Part shown: positions 26,055 to 33,284 of the stretch, in pieces
How positions within the stretch are numbered: position 1 is the stretch's first letter
Layout of the letters: each line of letters starts with the position of its first letter
DNA from: Planctomycetota bacterium
Lineage (GTDB): Bacteria; Planctomycetota; UBA8108; JACQVS01
NCBI GenBank assembly: GCA_028280485.1
Contig: JANQLS010000132.1
Span: 1-64,000 of the forward strand
Length of the DNA stretch: 64,000 bases
Direction: 5' to 3'
Notes under the pieces: model-generated
Databases searched by the model: none
Seen by the model: the letters and a program-made list of their open reading frames with translations, nothing else
What the model was told of the DNA's origin: nothing
Made by a program: the position numbers and the translations under genes

Positions 26055-27542
26055 ATGCTGAATAAAAATATTCTCCCTTTAGTAGTCATTCTGATCGCTT
26101 TCGTAACCGGTACACTGACCGCAAATGAACGAAGCTTTAATGAAGCTTGGTACAAAGAGAATATTTTGGGGGACCTTAGGGCGGCATTAAAACGCTATGA
26201 ACATCTTTATGATGCCGATCAAACAGAAAAAAGAATTCGAGTGATGGCCGGTATGCGTGCGAGTGAATGTCATTTGAAGTTAGGAAATATTAAAGAGGCA
26301 AAAAATTACTTACAATTGGTTAAGCAAGAAGTAGAGGAGGGAAGCGAATCTTACAAAAAGGTTGTTCAAAGGATAAGGCAGCTCAATTCCCCAAAAAGAG
26401 TTTCTGATGATAACCCTCCCAAGGGCTACCAAAATCCAGAAATCGAATTATTCATTAAGAAATTAGAAAGCCTTGTAAATAAAAGAAAACAAGTACTAAG
26501 AACTCTTCGAGGAAAGCGCCAACATAATGAAATCCAAATCGACAGAAGAAAGAAAATTATTCTAAGATTACGAGCCCTTGGGATAGAAGTTTTACCCGAC
26601 ATCCAGCTGGGAGGCTCTAGCCAAAATGATCTTTCGAATTCCAAAAAAACACTAGGAGGATCCCTTGGGGCTGCTCTCGACCAGTGGAAATTAGAGCCTG
26701 GTGATGTCGAACAATTGAAAGCCTGGGCTGGAATGCAAGCTCAAGAAATGGGATTTAGGGCATTATTGCGTTATGACTTAAGAAAATGCATTGAAGCCTT
26801 TGAAGTCGAGCAAGAATGGAGTCCGTCTGAAGAAGGCAAAGAGCGAATTCGGGAAATTCGAAATCATATTAGTCAGCTTGAAGGGAGCATTGCTTCTGCT
26901 AAGAGTCGACTCAAAGAGATCGAAAATGGAAAGCGCGCTCTTGTTAAATCGAAGGTTGAAGCAGGGCTTAGAAGATTAAGTGAGGCGCTCTTTAAAAGTG
27001 AAGTGTCAGTGTTCGAAAGAAATAACTCCACTTTGGGGAAAGACAAAGAGCCTAGATTGAAAGAGCATTCGGAGCTGTTGTGGATTAGACGGATTTTAGA
27101 TTGGTGGGGGCAACCAGGGATTGATAAAGAGTTACGGGGCTTTTGGAATGATGCCTTAAAGTCTGTAAATGGAGAAGTCTGGGGATCAGATGTACGTCAA
27201 AAGGTGATTCGCCTTGAAAAGGATGCTGTCGGAACTACCCGTGAGATTCAAGAGATTCTAAAAGAGCTCTACATTGAGAAAAAGGGTAAGGAATGGGCGC
27301 AGGTGCAGCTTGTTGAGGATGTTTGGGCGCAGAACCGATTAGATGGTTGGATTGCAAAGGTTTTTGAATTATTAGAAAGATGCTCCGGCCCAGAGGAAGT
27401 ATTAGAGTGCTTAGAACTCATTTATGGGGAGGAGTTTTCCCGGCCCGAGGACGGCTATTATGAGCTTCTTCAATTAATAGATTGGTTCCCAAGGACGAAA
27501 TCGAGCATCAAGCTTCGAACACTATTAGAAAGAAATCTATAG
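26055..27542 (+). CDS. Exported helical (TPR-like) protein, unknown function
   Basis: A 495-residue protein with a signal peptide (NILPLVVILIAFVTGTLTA, about residues 4-22). The N-terminal 100 residues resemble TPR pairs (GDLRAALKRYEHLYD, GNIKEAKNYLQLVKQEVEEG). The middle is strongly charged and coiled-coil-like (about 125-290: KRKQVLRTLRGKRQ, GSIASAKSRLKEIENGKR). No catalytic motif seen. It lies just before the transposase gene, with no sign of co-transcription. A CCCAAGGG box (26417-26428) falls inside the coding region. Confidence 0.6.
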   Translation: MLNKNILPLVVILIAFVTGTLTANERSFNEAWYKENILGDLRAALKRYEHLYDADQTEKRIRVMAGMRASECHLKLGNIKEAKNYLQLVKQEVEEGSESYKKVVQRIRQLNSPKRVSDDNPPKGYQNPEIELFIKKLESLVNKRKQVLRTLRGKRQHNEIQIDRRKKIILRLRALGIEVLPDIQLGGSSQNDLSNSKKTLGGSLGAALDQWKLEPGDVEQLKAWAGMQAQEMGFRALLRYDLRKCIEAFEVEQEWSPSEEGKERIREIRNHISQLEGSIASAKSRLKEIENGKRALVKSKVEAGLRRLSEALFKSEVSVFERNNSTLGKDKEPRLKEHSELLWIRRILDWWGQPGIDKELRGFWNDALKSVNGEVWGSDVRQKVIRLEKDAVGTTREIQEILKELYIEKKGKEWAQVQLVEDVWAQNRLDGWIAKVFELLERCSGPEEVLECLELIYGEEFSRPEDGYYELLQLIDWFPRTKSSIKLRTLLERNL

Positions 27543-27722
27543 TTCTAACCCTTCCCAGGGGCTCCTTAATTCCGACAAAGTCTTGTGGATTTTGCCGGGG
27601 AAGAATATGTCTTATAAGAAATATTTGTATTTTTAGACTTTAGGGTGTAACCTTAAATTCCTGCCTTTTATTAGGCCCCGCCTCTAATTCCCACCTAATT
27701 TTAAATTCATTTGGAGGATCTC

Positions 27723-28622
27723 ATGTCACTCCCCTTCCCCTTTGAAAAAGGTATGACTTACCATCTTGTCCAAAAGTGTATCACGGGAAACTTGCTGCTA
27801 AATCCTAGCTTAAAAGTGAACAAGGCTGTCGCTTACATCGTCTCGGAGACTTGTGCAAAGTATGGCATAGTCTTAAGTTCTTACTGCGTGCTTTCCAACC
27901 ACTATCATTTTATTGTGACTGATACCGAACGCCGGCTGCCAGAATTTCTTGCCTCACTTAATTCCCAAATTGCCTTATGTCTTAATTGTTTGTTCGAGCG
28001 TCAGGGGCAATTCTGGACAGTTGAACCTATCGGTAAAATTCGTTTGATTGATGAAGAAGCTATACTTGAGGCCATCGTTTATACCATCGTCAATCCCGTT
28101 GCTGCTGGCCTCGTTTCAGCCGTTGAGGAATGGCCGGGTTTAGTGAGCTTACCTAAAAATTTGGCGGGAGGAAAACTACAAGCTGCTCGTCCTGATTGGT
28201 ACTTCGATAAAAAAAGAAAGCCAGAATATTCGGAAATCATTCTGAAGTTACCTCCTCAGCTAATAGGAAAATTCACTGAAGAAGAATTCCGAATAGAGAT
28301 TTCTCGTAGAGTTAATGAAAGAGTTGAAGAAATAAGGGAGCAAAGGAAAGGTGAGCAGAAACCCTTCTTAGGTGCTAAAAATGTGTTGCGCCGAAATAGA
28401 AACAGGAGCGCTAAAAAAAAGCAGCCCAAGAAAAAGTTTAATCCTACATTTTCGTGTAAGGATAAAAATTTAAGACTCAAGGTGATCGAGGAGTTAAAGA
28501 GATTCAGAAAAAACTATAGATACGCTTTCGAGAGATTTCGTTCGGGGCAACGAAAGGTCATATTTCCATATGGAACGTTCAAATTAGAAAGAGATGCTGG
28601 TGTTCTGTGTTCGGATCCTTGA
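27723..28622 (+). CDS. REP-associated tyrosine transposase (RAYT, IS200/Y1 HUH type)
   Basis: A 299-residue single-strand transposase. The ATG at 27723 has an upstream GGAGG (27713-27717), so a TTG at 27711 was rejected. HUH metal site in LSNHYHFIV (His 60 and His 62); catalytic Tyr 120 in YTIVNPVAAGLV, the family's Y-(x)-NPVxAGL signature. The C-terminal 130 residues are Lys/Arg-rich (KKKQPKKKF), longer than the usual RAYT. RAYTs mobilise or maintain short palindromic REP elements, and this chromosome segment is rich in palindromic intergenic repeats. No terminal IS ends are seen, consistent with a domesticated RAYT. Confidence 0.9.
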   Translation: MSLPFPFEKGMTYHLVQKCITGNLLLNPSLKVNKAVAYIVSETCAKYGIVLSSYCVLSNHYHFIVTDTERRLPEFLASLNSQIALCLNCLFERQGQFWTVEPIGKIRLIDEEAILEAIVYTIVNPVAAGLVSAVEEWPGLVSLPKNLAGGKLQAARPDWYFDKKRKPEYSEIILKLPPQLIGKFTEEEFRIEISRRVNERVEEIREQRKGEQKPFLGAKNVLRRNRNRSAKKKQPKKKFNPTFSCKDKNLRLKVIEELKRFRKNYRYAFERFRSGQRKVIFPYGTFKLERDAGVLCSDP

Positions 28623-28751
28623 AGCAAATGATAAAAATTGAATGAACTCCGGAATAATAATCTCCTTTCCGTTGTTGGGCGTAGACTTTGATGCTCAGTA
28701 ATTTTCCTAACAAAACTGAAAAAATAAGGTGGATCAAGGTCGCCCGAGAAT

Positions 28752-28788
28752 AAAAAAAGGACTCATAACTTAATAGTCATAAGTCCTT
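28752..28788 (-). terminator. Terminator of the minus-strand tRNA
   Basis: An imperfect hairpin with AAGGACT/AGTCCTT base and a TAAT loop, followed on the minus strand by seven T residues. It lies about 10 bp beyond the CCA end of the tRNA fragment, so it is the original tRNA terminator and marks the chromosomal side of the junction. Confidence 0.8.
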
Positions 28789-28797
28789 ATCTATATT

Positions 28798-28842
28798 TGG
28801 TGGCGGCGGGCGGGCTTGAACCGCCGACCTCCGGGTTATGAA
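28798..28842 (-). tRNA. 3' half of a CAT-anticodon tRNA (fMet/Met/Ile2-type), 5' half absent
   Basis: Read on the minus strand: anticodon loop TTCATAA, anticodon 3' stem CCCGG, variable AGGTC, T arm GGCGG-TTCAAGC-CCGCC, acceptor 3' strand CGCCGCC, discriminator A and encoded CCA. The expected 5' partner strands (CCGGG and GGCGGCG) are not found on the other side; the sequence there is ACGCA and then prophage DNA. The fragment is therefore a displaced tRNA 3' end at an attachment junction and not a working gene. The CATAACCC context resembles initiator tRNA, but elongator Met or Ile2 cannot be excluded from the 3' half. Confidence 0.88.
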
Positions 28843-28860
28843 TGCGTTCGACGCACCTTC
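28798..28860. other. Prophage attachment junction (att, int side)
   Basis: The homology to a tRNA gene stops at the anticodon loop (28836-28842), and the integrase gene begins 150 bp further in. Phage integrases commonly cross over in the anticodon or T loop. By the usual rule the intact tRNA, rebuilt with a phage-borne 3' half, should lie at the other prophage end. No second copy of this 45-bp segment is visible elsewhere in the window, so that end is beyond base 64,000. Confidence 0.8.
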
Positions 28861-28867
28861 CTAAGTC

Positions 28868-28937
28868 ATTGTTAAACAAGTTAAAACCTTATTTTTATTT
28901 GTGTTTAATGTTATCAATGTTATACATTGTTTAACAT
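28868..28937. promoter_or_regulatory. Cluster of TGTTnAACA-type half-sites upstream of int
   Basis: At least five half-sites related to TGTTTAACA lie here, including TGTTAAACA at 28870 and the pair TGTTATACA/TGTTTAACA at 28919-28937 spaced 10 bp apart. The same paired motif recurs around the RHH regulator and xis genes. Likely operator for int, or an accessory integrase site. Confidence 0.6.
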
Positions 28938-28946
28938 TGATTGTCA

Positions 28947-28979
28947 CCAGATGTGGACCAGATGTGGACCAGATGTGGA
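28947..28979. repeat. Three exact tandem copies of an 11-bp unit before int
   Basis: CCAGATGTGGA is repeated three times without gap between the junction and the integrase ribosome-binding site. Phased short direct repeats beside att are typical integrase arm-type or excisionase binding sites; they may also sit in the int leader. Confidence 0.75.
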
Positions 28980-28993
28980 CCATCGGAGTATCT

Positions 28994-30223
28994 ATGGCTA
29001 AGAACCATGTTTTCGTCGGAGGGCGATACAACCTCAGATCTCCAGTGAAGAGGGGGAGTAGTTGGCGCTTTAAATATACCGACACTAGGACCGGTGAAGA
29101 GGGTGGATTTACTATCGCTATCTCTTCCAAAGTGAAGGCGAAAAAAGCAGCCATGCAGAAGCTTGAGGAGATGGCCAGCTCTCAGGGGCGGATCGTTCCT
29201 GTGAAGTTCTGTGAGGCATTTGAGAAGTTTCTTGAGGTGATTAAGGAAAAGCCTACTCGAGGCCGAAAAATGTCTCTCAGGACCTTTGAGACCTATCAGG
29301 ATTACTATGATCGAATGTTCAAGCACGCTTTTGGTCATCTTTTTGTCTCCGATCTTACTTACGGAAAAGTAGAAGATTGGATGAATAGGCATATCGCGCA
29401 GTCGAAGAAGCGGCGCGAATGCGGACCCACGACCATGTCTAAGTACATCACCGTGTTTAGGCGGTTCTGCAAGTGGGCCAAGCTTAGAAACTACCTTGAT
29501 CATGATCCAACTGAGGGGATTGAGCTTTCTCAGTCTAATAAAGTAGGGGTTGCGCTCACTGAAGAGGAGGTGGCTAAGCTTCTCAGGGTTGCAATGGAGC
29601 CTAATGTTCTCTCGGTCAAAAGCAAGAGTGCTAAGAGGTCGGATTGGAAGCAGGAGTACGTTGGAAGAGATCATGTCTTTAGATACCTTCTCGTTGCTAT
29701 TTACACTGGGTTGAGACCTGGGAATATTTATGACCTTACCTGGGCGAAGCATGTAAATCTGGAAGAGAAAAAGATCACAATTGAGGCGCCTCATATGAAG
29801 AGCCGAAAAAGTAAACATGTTTTACCGATTCATCCGGTTCTTCTGTCTCACATGCATGAATGGATCAGGGTGAAAGGGGTAAGGCCGAACTCTCCTGTGA
29901 TTGGAAAGAAGGTGAGAACCTCGATCAAAACAAGTTTTGGTTCTGTTCGAAAAGCGGCGGGATTAAAGGTTCGCCCCTATGATTTAAGGCACACTTTTGC
30001 GACTCACCTTGCAGGAAAGTGCACTGTTTTTTGCCTTCAAGATCTTTTGCATCACTCTTTGAAAGGAGTGGGGGCAGGTCTTGGGCTGGGTATGAATGCG
30101 GTAACTTTTGGCTATGTTCACCCTGAGTGGGAAGAGAAAGTGGACGCAATCCATTCACTGCCAGACTATCTGAGCCTTAGTTGTGAGGAAGATGTGGAGC
30201 TCAAGTCTTCTAATAGCTGTTAG
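28994..30223 (+). CDS. int: Tyrosine-recombinase phage integrase
   Basis: A 409-residue site-specific recombinase. The ATG at 28994 follows a CGGAG ribosome-binding site; an in-frame upstream TTG-type extension through the 11-bp repeats was rejected. The N-terminal arm-binding region is basic. The core-binding SAM-like domain spans about 75-180, and the catalytic domain has Arg 241 in TGLRPGN, a Lys in MKSRKSKHVLP, Arg 332-His 333 in YDLRHTF and nucleophile Tyr 374 in TFGYVHP. The second conserved His appears as LLHHSLKG. All catalytic residues are present, so the enzyme looks active. It sits against the tRNA-derived att junction. Confidence 0.95.
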   Translation: MAKNHVFVGGRYNLRSPVKRGSSWRFKYTDTRTGEEGGFTIAISSKVKAKKAAMQKLEEMASSQGRIVPVKFCEAFEKFLEVIKEKPTRGRKMSLRTFETYQDYYDRMFKHAFGHLFVSDLTYGKVEDWMNRHIAQSKKRRECGPTTMSKYITVFRRFCKWAKLRNYLDHDPTEGIELSQSNKVGVALTEEEVAKLLRVAMEPNVLSVKSKSAKRSDWKQEYVGRDHVFRYLLVAIYTGLRPGNIYDLTWAKHVNLEEKKITIEAPHMKSRKSKHVLPIHPVLLSHMHEWIRVKGVRPNSPVIGKKVRTSIKTSFGSVRKAAGLKVRPYDLRHTFATHLAGKCTVFCLQDLLHHSLKGVGAGLGLGMNAVTFGYVHPEWEEKVDAIHSLPDYLSLSCEEDVELKSSNSC

Positions 30224-30258
30224 TTAGGTTTAGGTAGCAATTGATGTTGAATGCTTAT

Positions 30259-30540
30259 CTATTCGTTGTTATGTTTAACATTGTTGAACATATTTTGACT
30301 GGTGTAAGAGTCGATAATGAGGGTGAGAACCTCGTCGACGGTCTTACCTGAGAATTCGGCTAATCCTTCTAATCGTTTAGCGTTTTTCGCTGAGATTGAC
30401 GGGAGTTTTGAGAAATACAGCTTTAAAGCAGCATGAATGAGCTCGGATTTATTACCATTAAATCTCTGTTCCACTTCCTCGTCGAACTGCTCTTTCATTT
30501 TTCCAGGACGGAACCCGTAGACAGGCGGAATATTGCTCAT
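30259..30540 (-). CDS. Ribbon-helix-helix (Arc/CopG-type) regulator
   Basis: A 93-residue protein with a short beta strand (VYGFRPGKM) then helices (EEVEQRFNGNKSELIHAALKLYFSKL) as in RHH DNA-binding dimers, and a C-terminal second helical part (AEFSGKTVDEVLTLIIDSY). It is divergent from the xis-like gene with only 54 bp between starts, and that gap carries a TGTTnAACA motif pair. A second copy of the motif falls inside its own last codons (30272-30290). Probably the prophage regulator of int/xis and of itself; no cI-like repressor is seen nearby. Confidence 0.75.
   Translation of the reverse strand: MSNIPPVYGFRPGKMKEQFDEEVEQRFNGNKSELIHAALKLYFSKLPSISAKNAKRLEGLAEFSGKTVDEVLTLIIDSYTSQNMFNNVKHNNE
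30272..30290. promoter_or_regulatory. Operator-like pair TGTTTAACA/TGTTGAACA
   Basis: Two half-sites start exactly 10 bp apart (30272 and 30282), placing them on the same DNA face. It lies inside the 3' end of the RHH gene. The same spacing is found at 30831-30849. Confidence 0.6.
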
Positions 30541-30553
30541 TAATGGCCTCCAA

Positions 30554-30571
30554 TGTTAAACAAAGTAAACA
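30554..30571. promoter_or_regulatory. Operator-like motif between divergent RHH and xis genes
   Basis: TGTTAAACA followed by AAGTAAACA, which in reverse complement matches the TGTTTAACA family with 9-bp spacing. Located 14 bp from the RHH start and 24 bp from the xis-like start, well placed to repress both. Confidence 0.6.
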
Positions 30572-30594
30572 ATAAAGCGGAAGTGTAACACACA

Positions 30595-30813
30595 ATGGAA
30601 AAAGTTAAAGACTCAATTCCAGATCCTGAAGCTCTCATGACGACTCAGGAGGTTTGTGACATGCTTCAGGTCAGCTATCACAGTGTTTTGAGGTATATCC
30701 ACAGGAAATATAGACCTTTACCGTTTAAGAAGTTCGGGAAAGGCTTTCGATTCAATCGAAGAGAGGTTCAAAAGTGGATCGACGCTGAGACCGCGATCTT
30801 CAACAGTAAGTAA
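30595..30813 (+). CDS. xis: Excisionase-like helix-turn-helix protein (HTH_17/MerR-type)
   Basis: A 72-residue protein: LMTTQEVCDMLQVSYHSVLRYIHR, then a basic wing FKKFGKGFRFNRREVQKWI, as in helix_turn_helix_17 DNA-binding domains used by excisionases and small transcription factors. It sits beside the integrase, divergent from the RHH gene. A recombination-directionality role is inferred from position; a purely regulatory role is possible. Confidence 0.75.
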   Translation: MEKVKDSIPDPEALMTTQEVCDMLQVSYHSVLRYIHRKYRPLPFKKFGKGFRFNRREVQKWIDAETAIFNSK

Positions 30814-30830
30814 TTTTTTTTGCGAGACAA

Positions 30831-30849
30831 TGTTTAACTTTGTTGAACA
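30831..30849. promoter_or_regulatory. Operator-like pair TGTTTAACT/TGTTGAACA
   Basis: Two half-sites with 10-bp spacing, 17 bp after the xis-like stop and upstream of the replication-side genes. Matches the pair at 30272-30290 at 17 of 19 positions or better. Confidence 0.6.
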
Positions 30850-30896
30850 TGTCCGCCGCTCCTCCAGCCTAATTCCCCGAAGGAATAGACCCAAAA

Positions 30897-31094
30897 ATGC
30901 CCAATCCCACCTCACCAGCCCAGGGGCGGCGGACTTTAAAAGCTAAGTTGGTGAGGGAAAGTTTTAAAAGTACTCATACTGCCCCACTTCCCTGCGTCAC
31001 GCGAATTGCCATGTTCACACGTGGCAATAGGGCTTGTGAAATTCATGGAGGAATAGTCAAGCGCATGGCGGGCGTGGGGGAGTTTTTAGCCTGA
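30897..31094 (+). CDS. Possible small phage protein (doubtful)
   Basis: A 65-codon frame with a weakly placed AAGGA about 12 bp upstream; basic N-terminus, no family. An inverted repeat ATTGCCA..TGGCAAT at 31005-31028 lies inside it and could instead be a regulatory site in non-coding DNA. Included because it fills an otherwise empty stretch in a compact phage module. Confidence 0.25.
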   Translation: MPNPTSPAQGRRTLKAKLVRESFKSTHTAPLPCVTRIAMFTRGNRACEIHGGIVKRMAGVGEFLA

Positions 31095-31109
31095 GCAAGA
31101 ACGGTAGAA

Positions 31110-31220
31110 ATGAAATCAATATTCAGAGAATTCAAAAGTTTGAACCCTAAAGAGCGCCGATACCATGCCTTAACTGGATTGCTCATGTTGTTCTTTGTCC
31201 TCCTCATCGTCTTCGTTTGA
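31110..31220 (+). CDS. Small single-pass membrane peptide (36 aa)
   Basis: The frame reads a basic amphipathic start (MKSIFREFKSLNPKERRY) followed by one hydrophobic helix (LTGLLMLFFVLLIVFV) and stop. Ribosome-binding site is weak. It is followed by a terminator-like hairpin and a second similar micro-gene. No family; small phage membrane peptides may modulate the host envelope. Confidence 0.45.
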   Translation: MKSIFREFKSLNPKERRYHALTGLLMLFFVLLIVFV

Positions 31221-31260
31221 CGTTTCCTCGCTCGAGCCTTTCGAGCTCCTCTCTCTTCGG

Positions 31261-31300
31261 GGTCCCACCCCGTTTCTCCCATGGGGGGTGGGGCCTTTTT
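31261..31300 (+). terminator. Rho-independent terminator between two micro-genes
   Basis: GGTCCCACCCC (31261-31271) pairs with GGGGTGGGGCC (31285-31295) with one wobble, followed by TTTTT. It would stop early transcription between the two small membrane peptides. Confidence 0.7.
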
Positions 31301-31326
31301 AAAACTCTGTGCGAAAGGAATCAGAA

Positions 31327-31440
31327 ATGAATTATCCAGAAGATGATCACAACAATCGAAACGTCGTAGGAGCAGCTGTCCTCTGGGGTTTTGCGGTTGT
31401 TTTGGTGATTGCAGCCTACGCAACGTTTTTCATTCGATAA
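31327..31440 (+). CDS. Small single-pass membrane peptide (37 aa)
   Basis: Start ATG with AAAGGA 8-9 bp upstream. Acidic/Asn-rich N-terminus (MNYPEDDHNNRN) and one transmembrane helix (GAAVLWGFAVVLVIAAYATF). Opposite N-terminal charge from the 36-aa peptide at 31110. Lies 26 bp before the next gene on the same strand. Confidence 0.5.
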   Translation: MNYPEDDHNNRNVVGAAVLWGFAVVLVIAAYATFFIR

Positions 31441-31466
31441 CTGCCCTTAGGCAGAAGTGAGAAGAG

Positions 31467-31820
31467 ATGGCAAGCGAAGAGCGGCTTTTATCTAAATTAA
31501 AAGAACTCTTAGAGCCGGGAATTGAAAACGTAAAGCATGTTTCAGCTCTTGCCAAACAGCATAGCTTAGAAGGTAAGTCACGCGATGCCAAGTTAAGAGA
31601 CTTGGTGAAAACCCTCGTCGAGGAAAAGAGGGTTCCTGTCTGTTCTTCAAAGGGCGGGTACTACTTGGGTCAATCCGCTGAGGACTTGGAAGCAACGATC
31701 AAGAACCTTCAGCAACGCGAAAACAGCATTCGAAAACGTCGATTAGTGCTTGAGAACTTAGCTTTAGGTCTCACTCGTAAAGTCGATCAGAGAGAGTGGA
31801 AACAAGCGGAGCTTTTCTAA
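31467..31820 (+). CDS. Phage protein, winged-helix-like plus coiled coil
   Basis: A 117-residue protein. The first 75 residues (KDLVKTLVEEKRVPVCSSKG type end, 'GYYLG') look like a small winged-helix unit, followed by a C-terminal coiled coil (AEDLEATIKNLQQRENSIRKRR). Ribosome-binding site AGAAGAG. The stop overlaps the rusA start (TAATG), so it is coupled to a recombination gene. Probable replication/recombination accessory protein; exact role unknown. Confidence 0.6.
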   Translation: MASEERLLSKLKELLEPGIENVKHVSALAKQHSLEGKSRDAKLRDLVKTLVEEKRVPVCSSKGGYYLGQSAEDLEATIKNLQQRENSIRKRRLVLENLALGLTRKVDQREWKQAELF

Positions 31821-32332
31821 TGAGCAAAATAAAAGCAAGCTACAACCCGGATGTCTTTCGCTTAAAACTTCCTTATCCCCCTTCGCTTAATAGTTATTAC
31901 GTGTTGGGGAGAGTGAAGAAGAAAAAGAAGAGGGGCGCCTTCCCATGGTTTGACAGGGCTGGAAATCCGGGAGTGATTCTCAAGCGGAAATCTGAATACA
32001 GGTGCGCGATTAGAATCAGTGGAGAGGGGAAAAAGTATCACTTGTTGGTGAATCAGGCCGTGAAAAAGAAGGGTGCTCCAAAGTACACAGGACGCATACA
32101 GATTGTGATTTGGGTCATTACACCCGACAAGAAGTTGCGAGATCTTGACAACCTTTGCAAAGCCCTTTTGGACGCCTTAGAGAGTGCTGGAGTATTTGAA
32201 AACGATTCACAGATTGATGATCTCAACATACGGCGTCACGGCTATTCAAAATCAAATGCGGGCATCTTGGTTCAGGTAAACAATTACCCATATGCCAAAG
32301 TGGAAGAGGCCTCGGAGGGGTTCAGTGTCTGA
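31820..32332 (+). CDS. rusA: RusA-family Holliday junction resolvase
   Basis: A 170-residue endonuclease that cuts four-way junctions in phage recombination or replication. Family motifs: LPYPPSLNSYY (near residue 14-24) and the acidic catalytic segment RDLDNLCKALLDAL followed by DSQIDDLNI, giving the conserved Asp residues. ATG at 31820 overlaps the preceding stop. It carries an extra Lys-rich insertion (KKKKKRG) after the N-terminal motif. Confidence 0.9.
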   Translation: MSKIKASYNPDVFRLKLPYPPSLNSYYVLGRVKKKKKRGAFPWFDRAGNPGVILKRKSEYRCAIRISGEGKKYHLLVNQAVKKKGAPKYTGRIQIVIWVITPDKKLRDLDNLCKALLDALESAGVFENDSQIDDLNIRRHGYSKSNAGILVQVNNYPYAKVEEASEGFSV

Positions 32333-33284
32333 AATCGAATACCGCAAAGATCACATTCCAGAATTCTTCTACGAGGGTTGGAAATCCCAACCTTGGTTTA
32401 AGTTTTGGATCAACGATTGGATGGGGAATCCTGATATCAAAAAGCTCACTTATGAGGACAAAGGTTTCTACACCGACCTCCTCAATTTGGATGCTCATCA
32501 GGGTTATTTAATTCGACTTGATTCCGACTTCTCAGAGACTTCTACCCCAAAGTCTCCGAGACTTCTTTCAGACTTCTTTGAGACTTCTGCTCAAAGTCTT
32601 GAAGAAGTTGTCGATAAGTTGGCGGTGACTTTGGACAAAGATAAGCGCAAAGTTCGGAGACTTTTCAAAAAGATTTCGGACCGGTTTATTGTCACAAGTC
32701 AAGGCTACGTAATAAATCGACGTGGAGAAAAGGAGAGGAGTTCCGCGAGGAAAACCCGGGATAAATCCCGGAAGAAAGCCGGGAAGAATCCTGAGGAAAT
32801 CCTGGACAAGTACCAGCCCCATCAGAGTCAGAGTCAGAGTCAGATAATACTCCCCCCTAACCCCCCGCCCAAAAATCCACCGGGTGATCAGGATCAAGAG
32901 GCGGTTGTTCCCCAAGCGGAGCTTGATTGGAAGCTCTTCGAGAAGCTTGCCGGTCAGAACGGATCTAAGACTCCAGGGGGCTTGGTTAGCACTCTTCGAA
33001 AGAAATACTCTCACCCGGACGAGACGGATTACGAGTTTTGGAAAACTCGGATCCAAACTCAAGAAAACGCTCACCGCATAAAGCTCATCCAACAAGCCAA
33101 GTCATTTGTTGGCCAAACCTTTAGAGGGGTCGAAGTCCAAGAAAATGGATTTGATCACCCCAAGGGGAACGAGCTTGGATTTATTCATTTTTCGAGACTC
33201 AGCAACGAAAAGCTTGAAGAGTTTATCAACGAAGTGACTCAGGCAACGACTGGGAAAACCATGAACGGAGCAGTGAAGGCATGA
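32325..33284 (+). CDS. DUF1376-type phage replication protein
   Basis: Read from GTG at 32325, which has a strong GGAGGGG just upstream and overlaps the rusA end; an ATG at 32292 inside rusA is the alternative. N-terminus WFKFWINDWMGNPDIKKLTYEDKG is the DUF1376 (YdaU) signature of phage replication-initiation proteins. A basic, Ser/Gln/Pro low-complexity linker (about 130-205) includes a short SQSQSQ run. The C-terminal half is an uncharacterised helical domain. Overlaps the sigma-factor start by 4 bp. Likely an origin-binding or helicase-loading protein; no helicase is encoded nearby. Confidence 0.75.
   Translation: MSEIEYRKDHIPEFFYEGWKSQPWFKFWINDWMGNPDIKKLTYEDKGFYTDLLNLDAHQGYLIRLDSDFSETSTPKSPRLLSDFFETSAQSLEEVVDKLAVTLDKDKRKVRRLFKKISDRFIVTSQGYVINRRGEKERSSARKTRDKSRKKAGKNPEEILDKYQPHQSQSQSQIILPPNPPPKNPPGDQDQEAVVPQAELDWKLFEKLAGQNGSKTPGGLVSTLRKKYSHPDETDYEFWKTRIQTQENAHRIKLIQQAKSFVGQTFRGVEVQENGFDHPKGNELGFIHFSRLSNEKLEEFINEVTQATTGKTMNGAVKA

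Noticed and set aside
27550..27722. Terminal inverted repeats or left end of an IS element at the RAYT gene
   Set aside because: No matching ends or target duplication found around 27550-28750; RAYT genes are often single and domesticated.
28798..28842. Complete tRNA gene
   Set aside because: Only the 3' half pairs; D arm, anticodon 5' stem and acceptor 5' strand are absent on the other side.
28901..28993. Longer integrase start upstream through the 11-bp repeats
   Set aside because: Would translate the direct repeats into a hydrophobic/Asp-rich leader; ATG 28994 has a good ribosome-binding site and family-like N-terminus.
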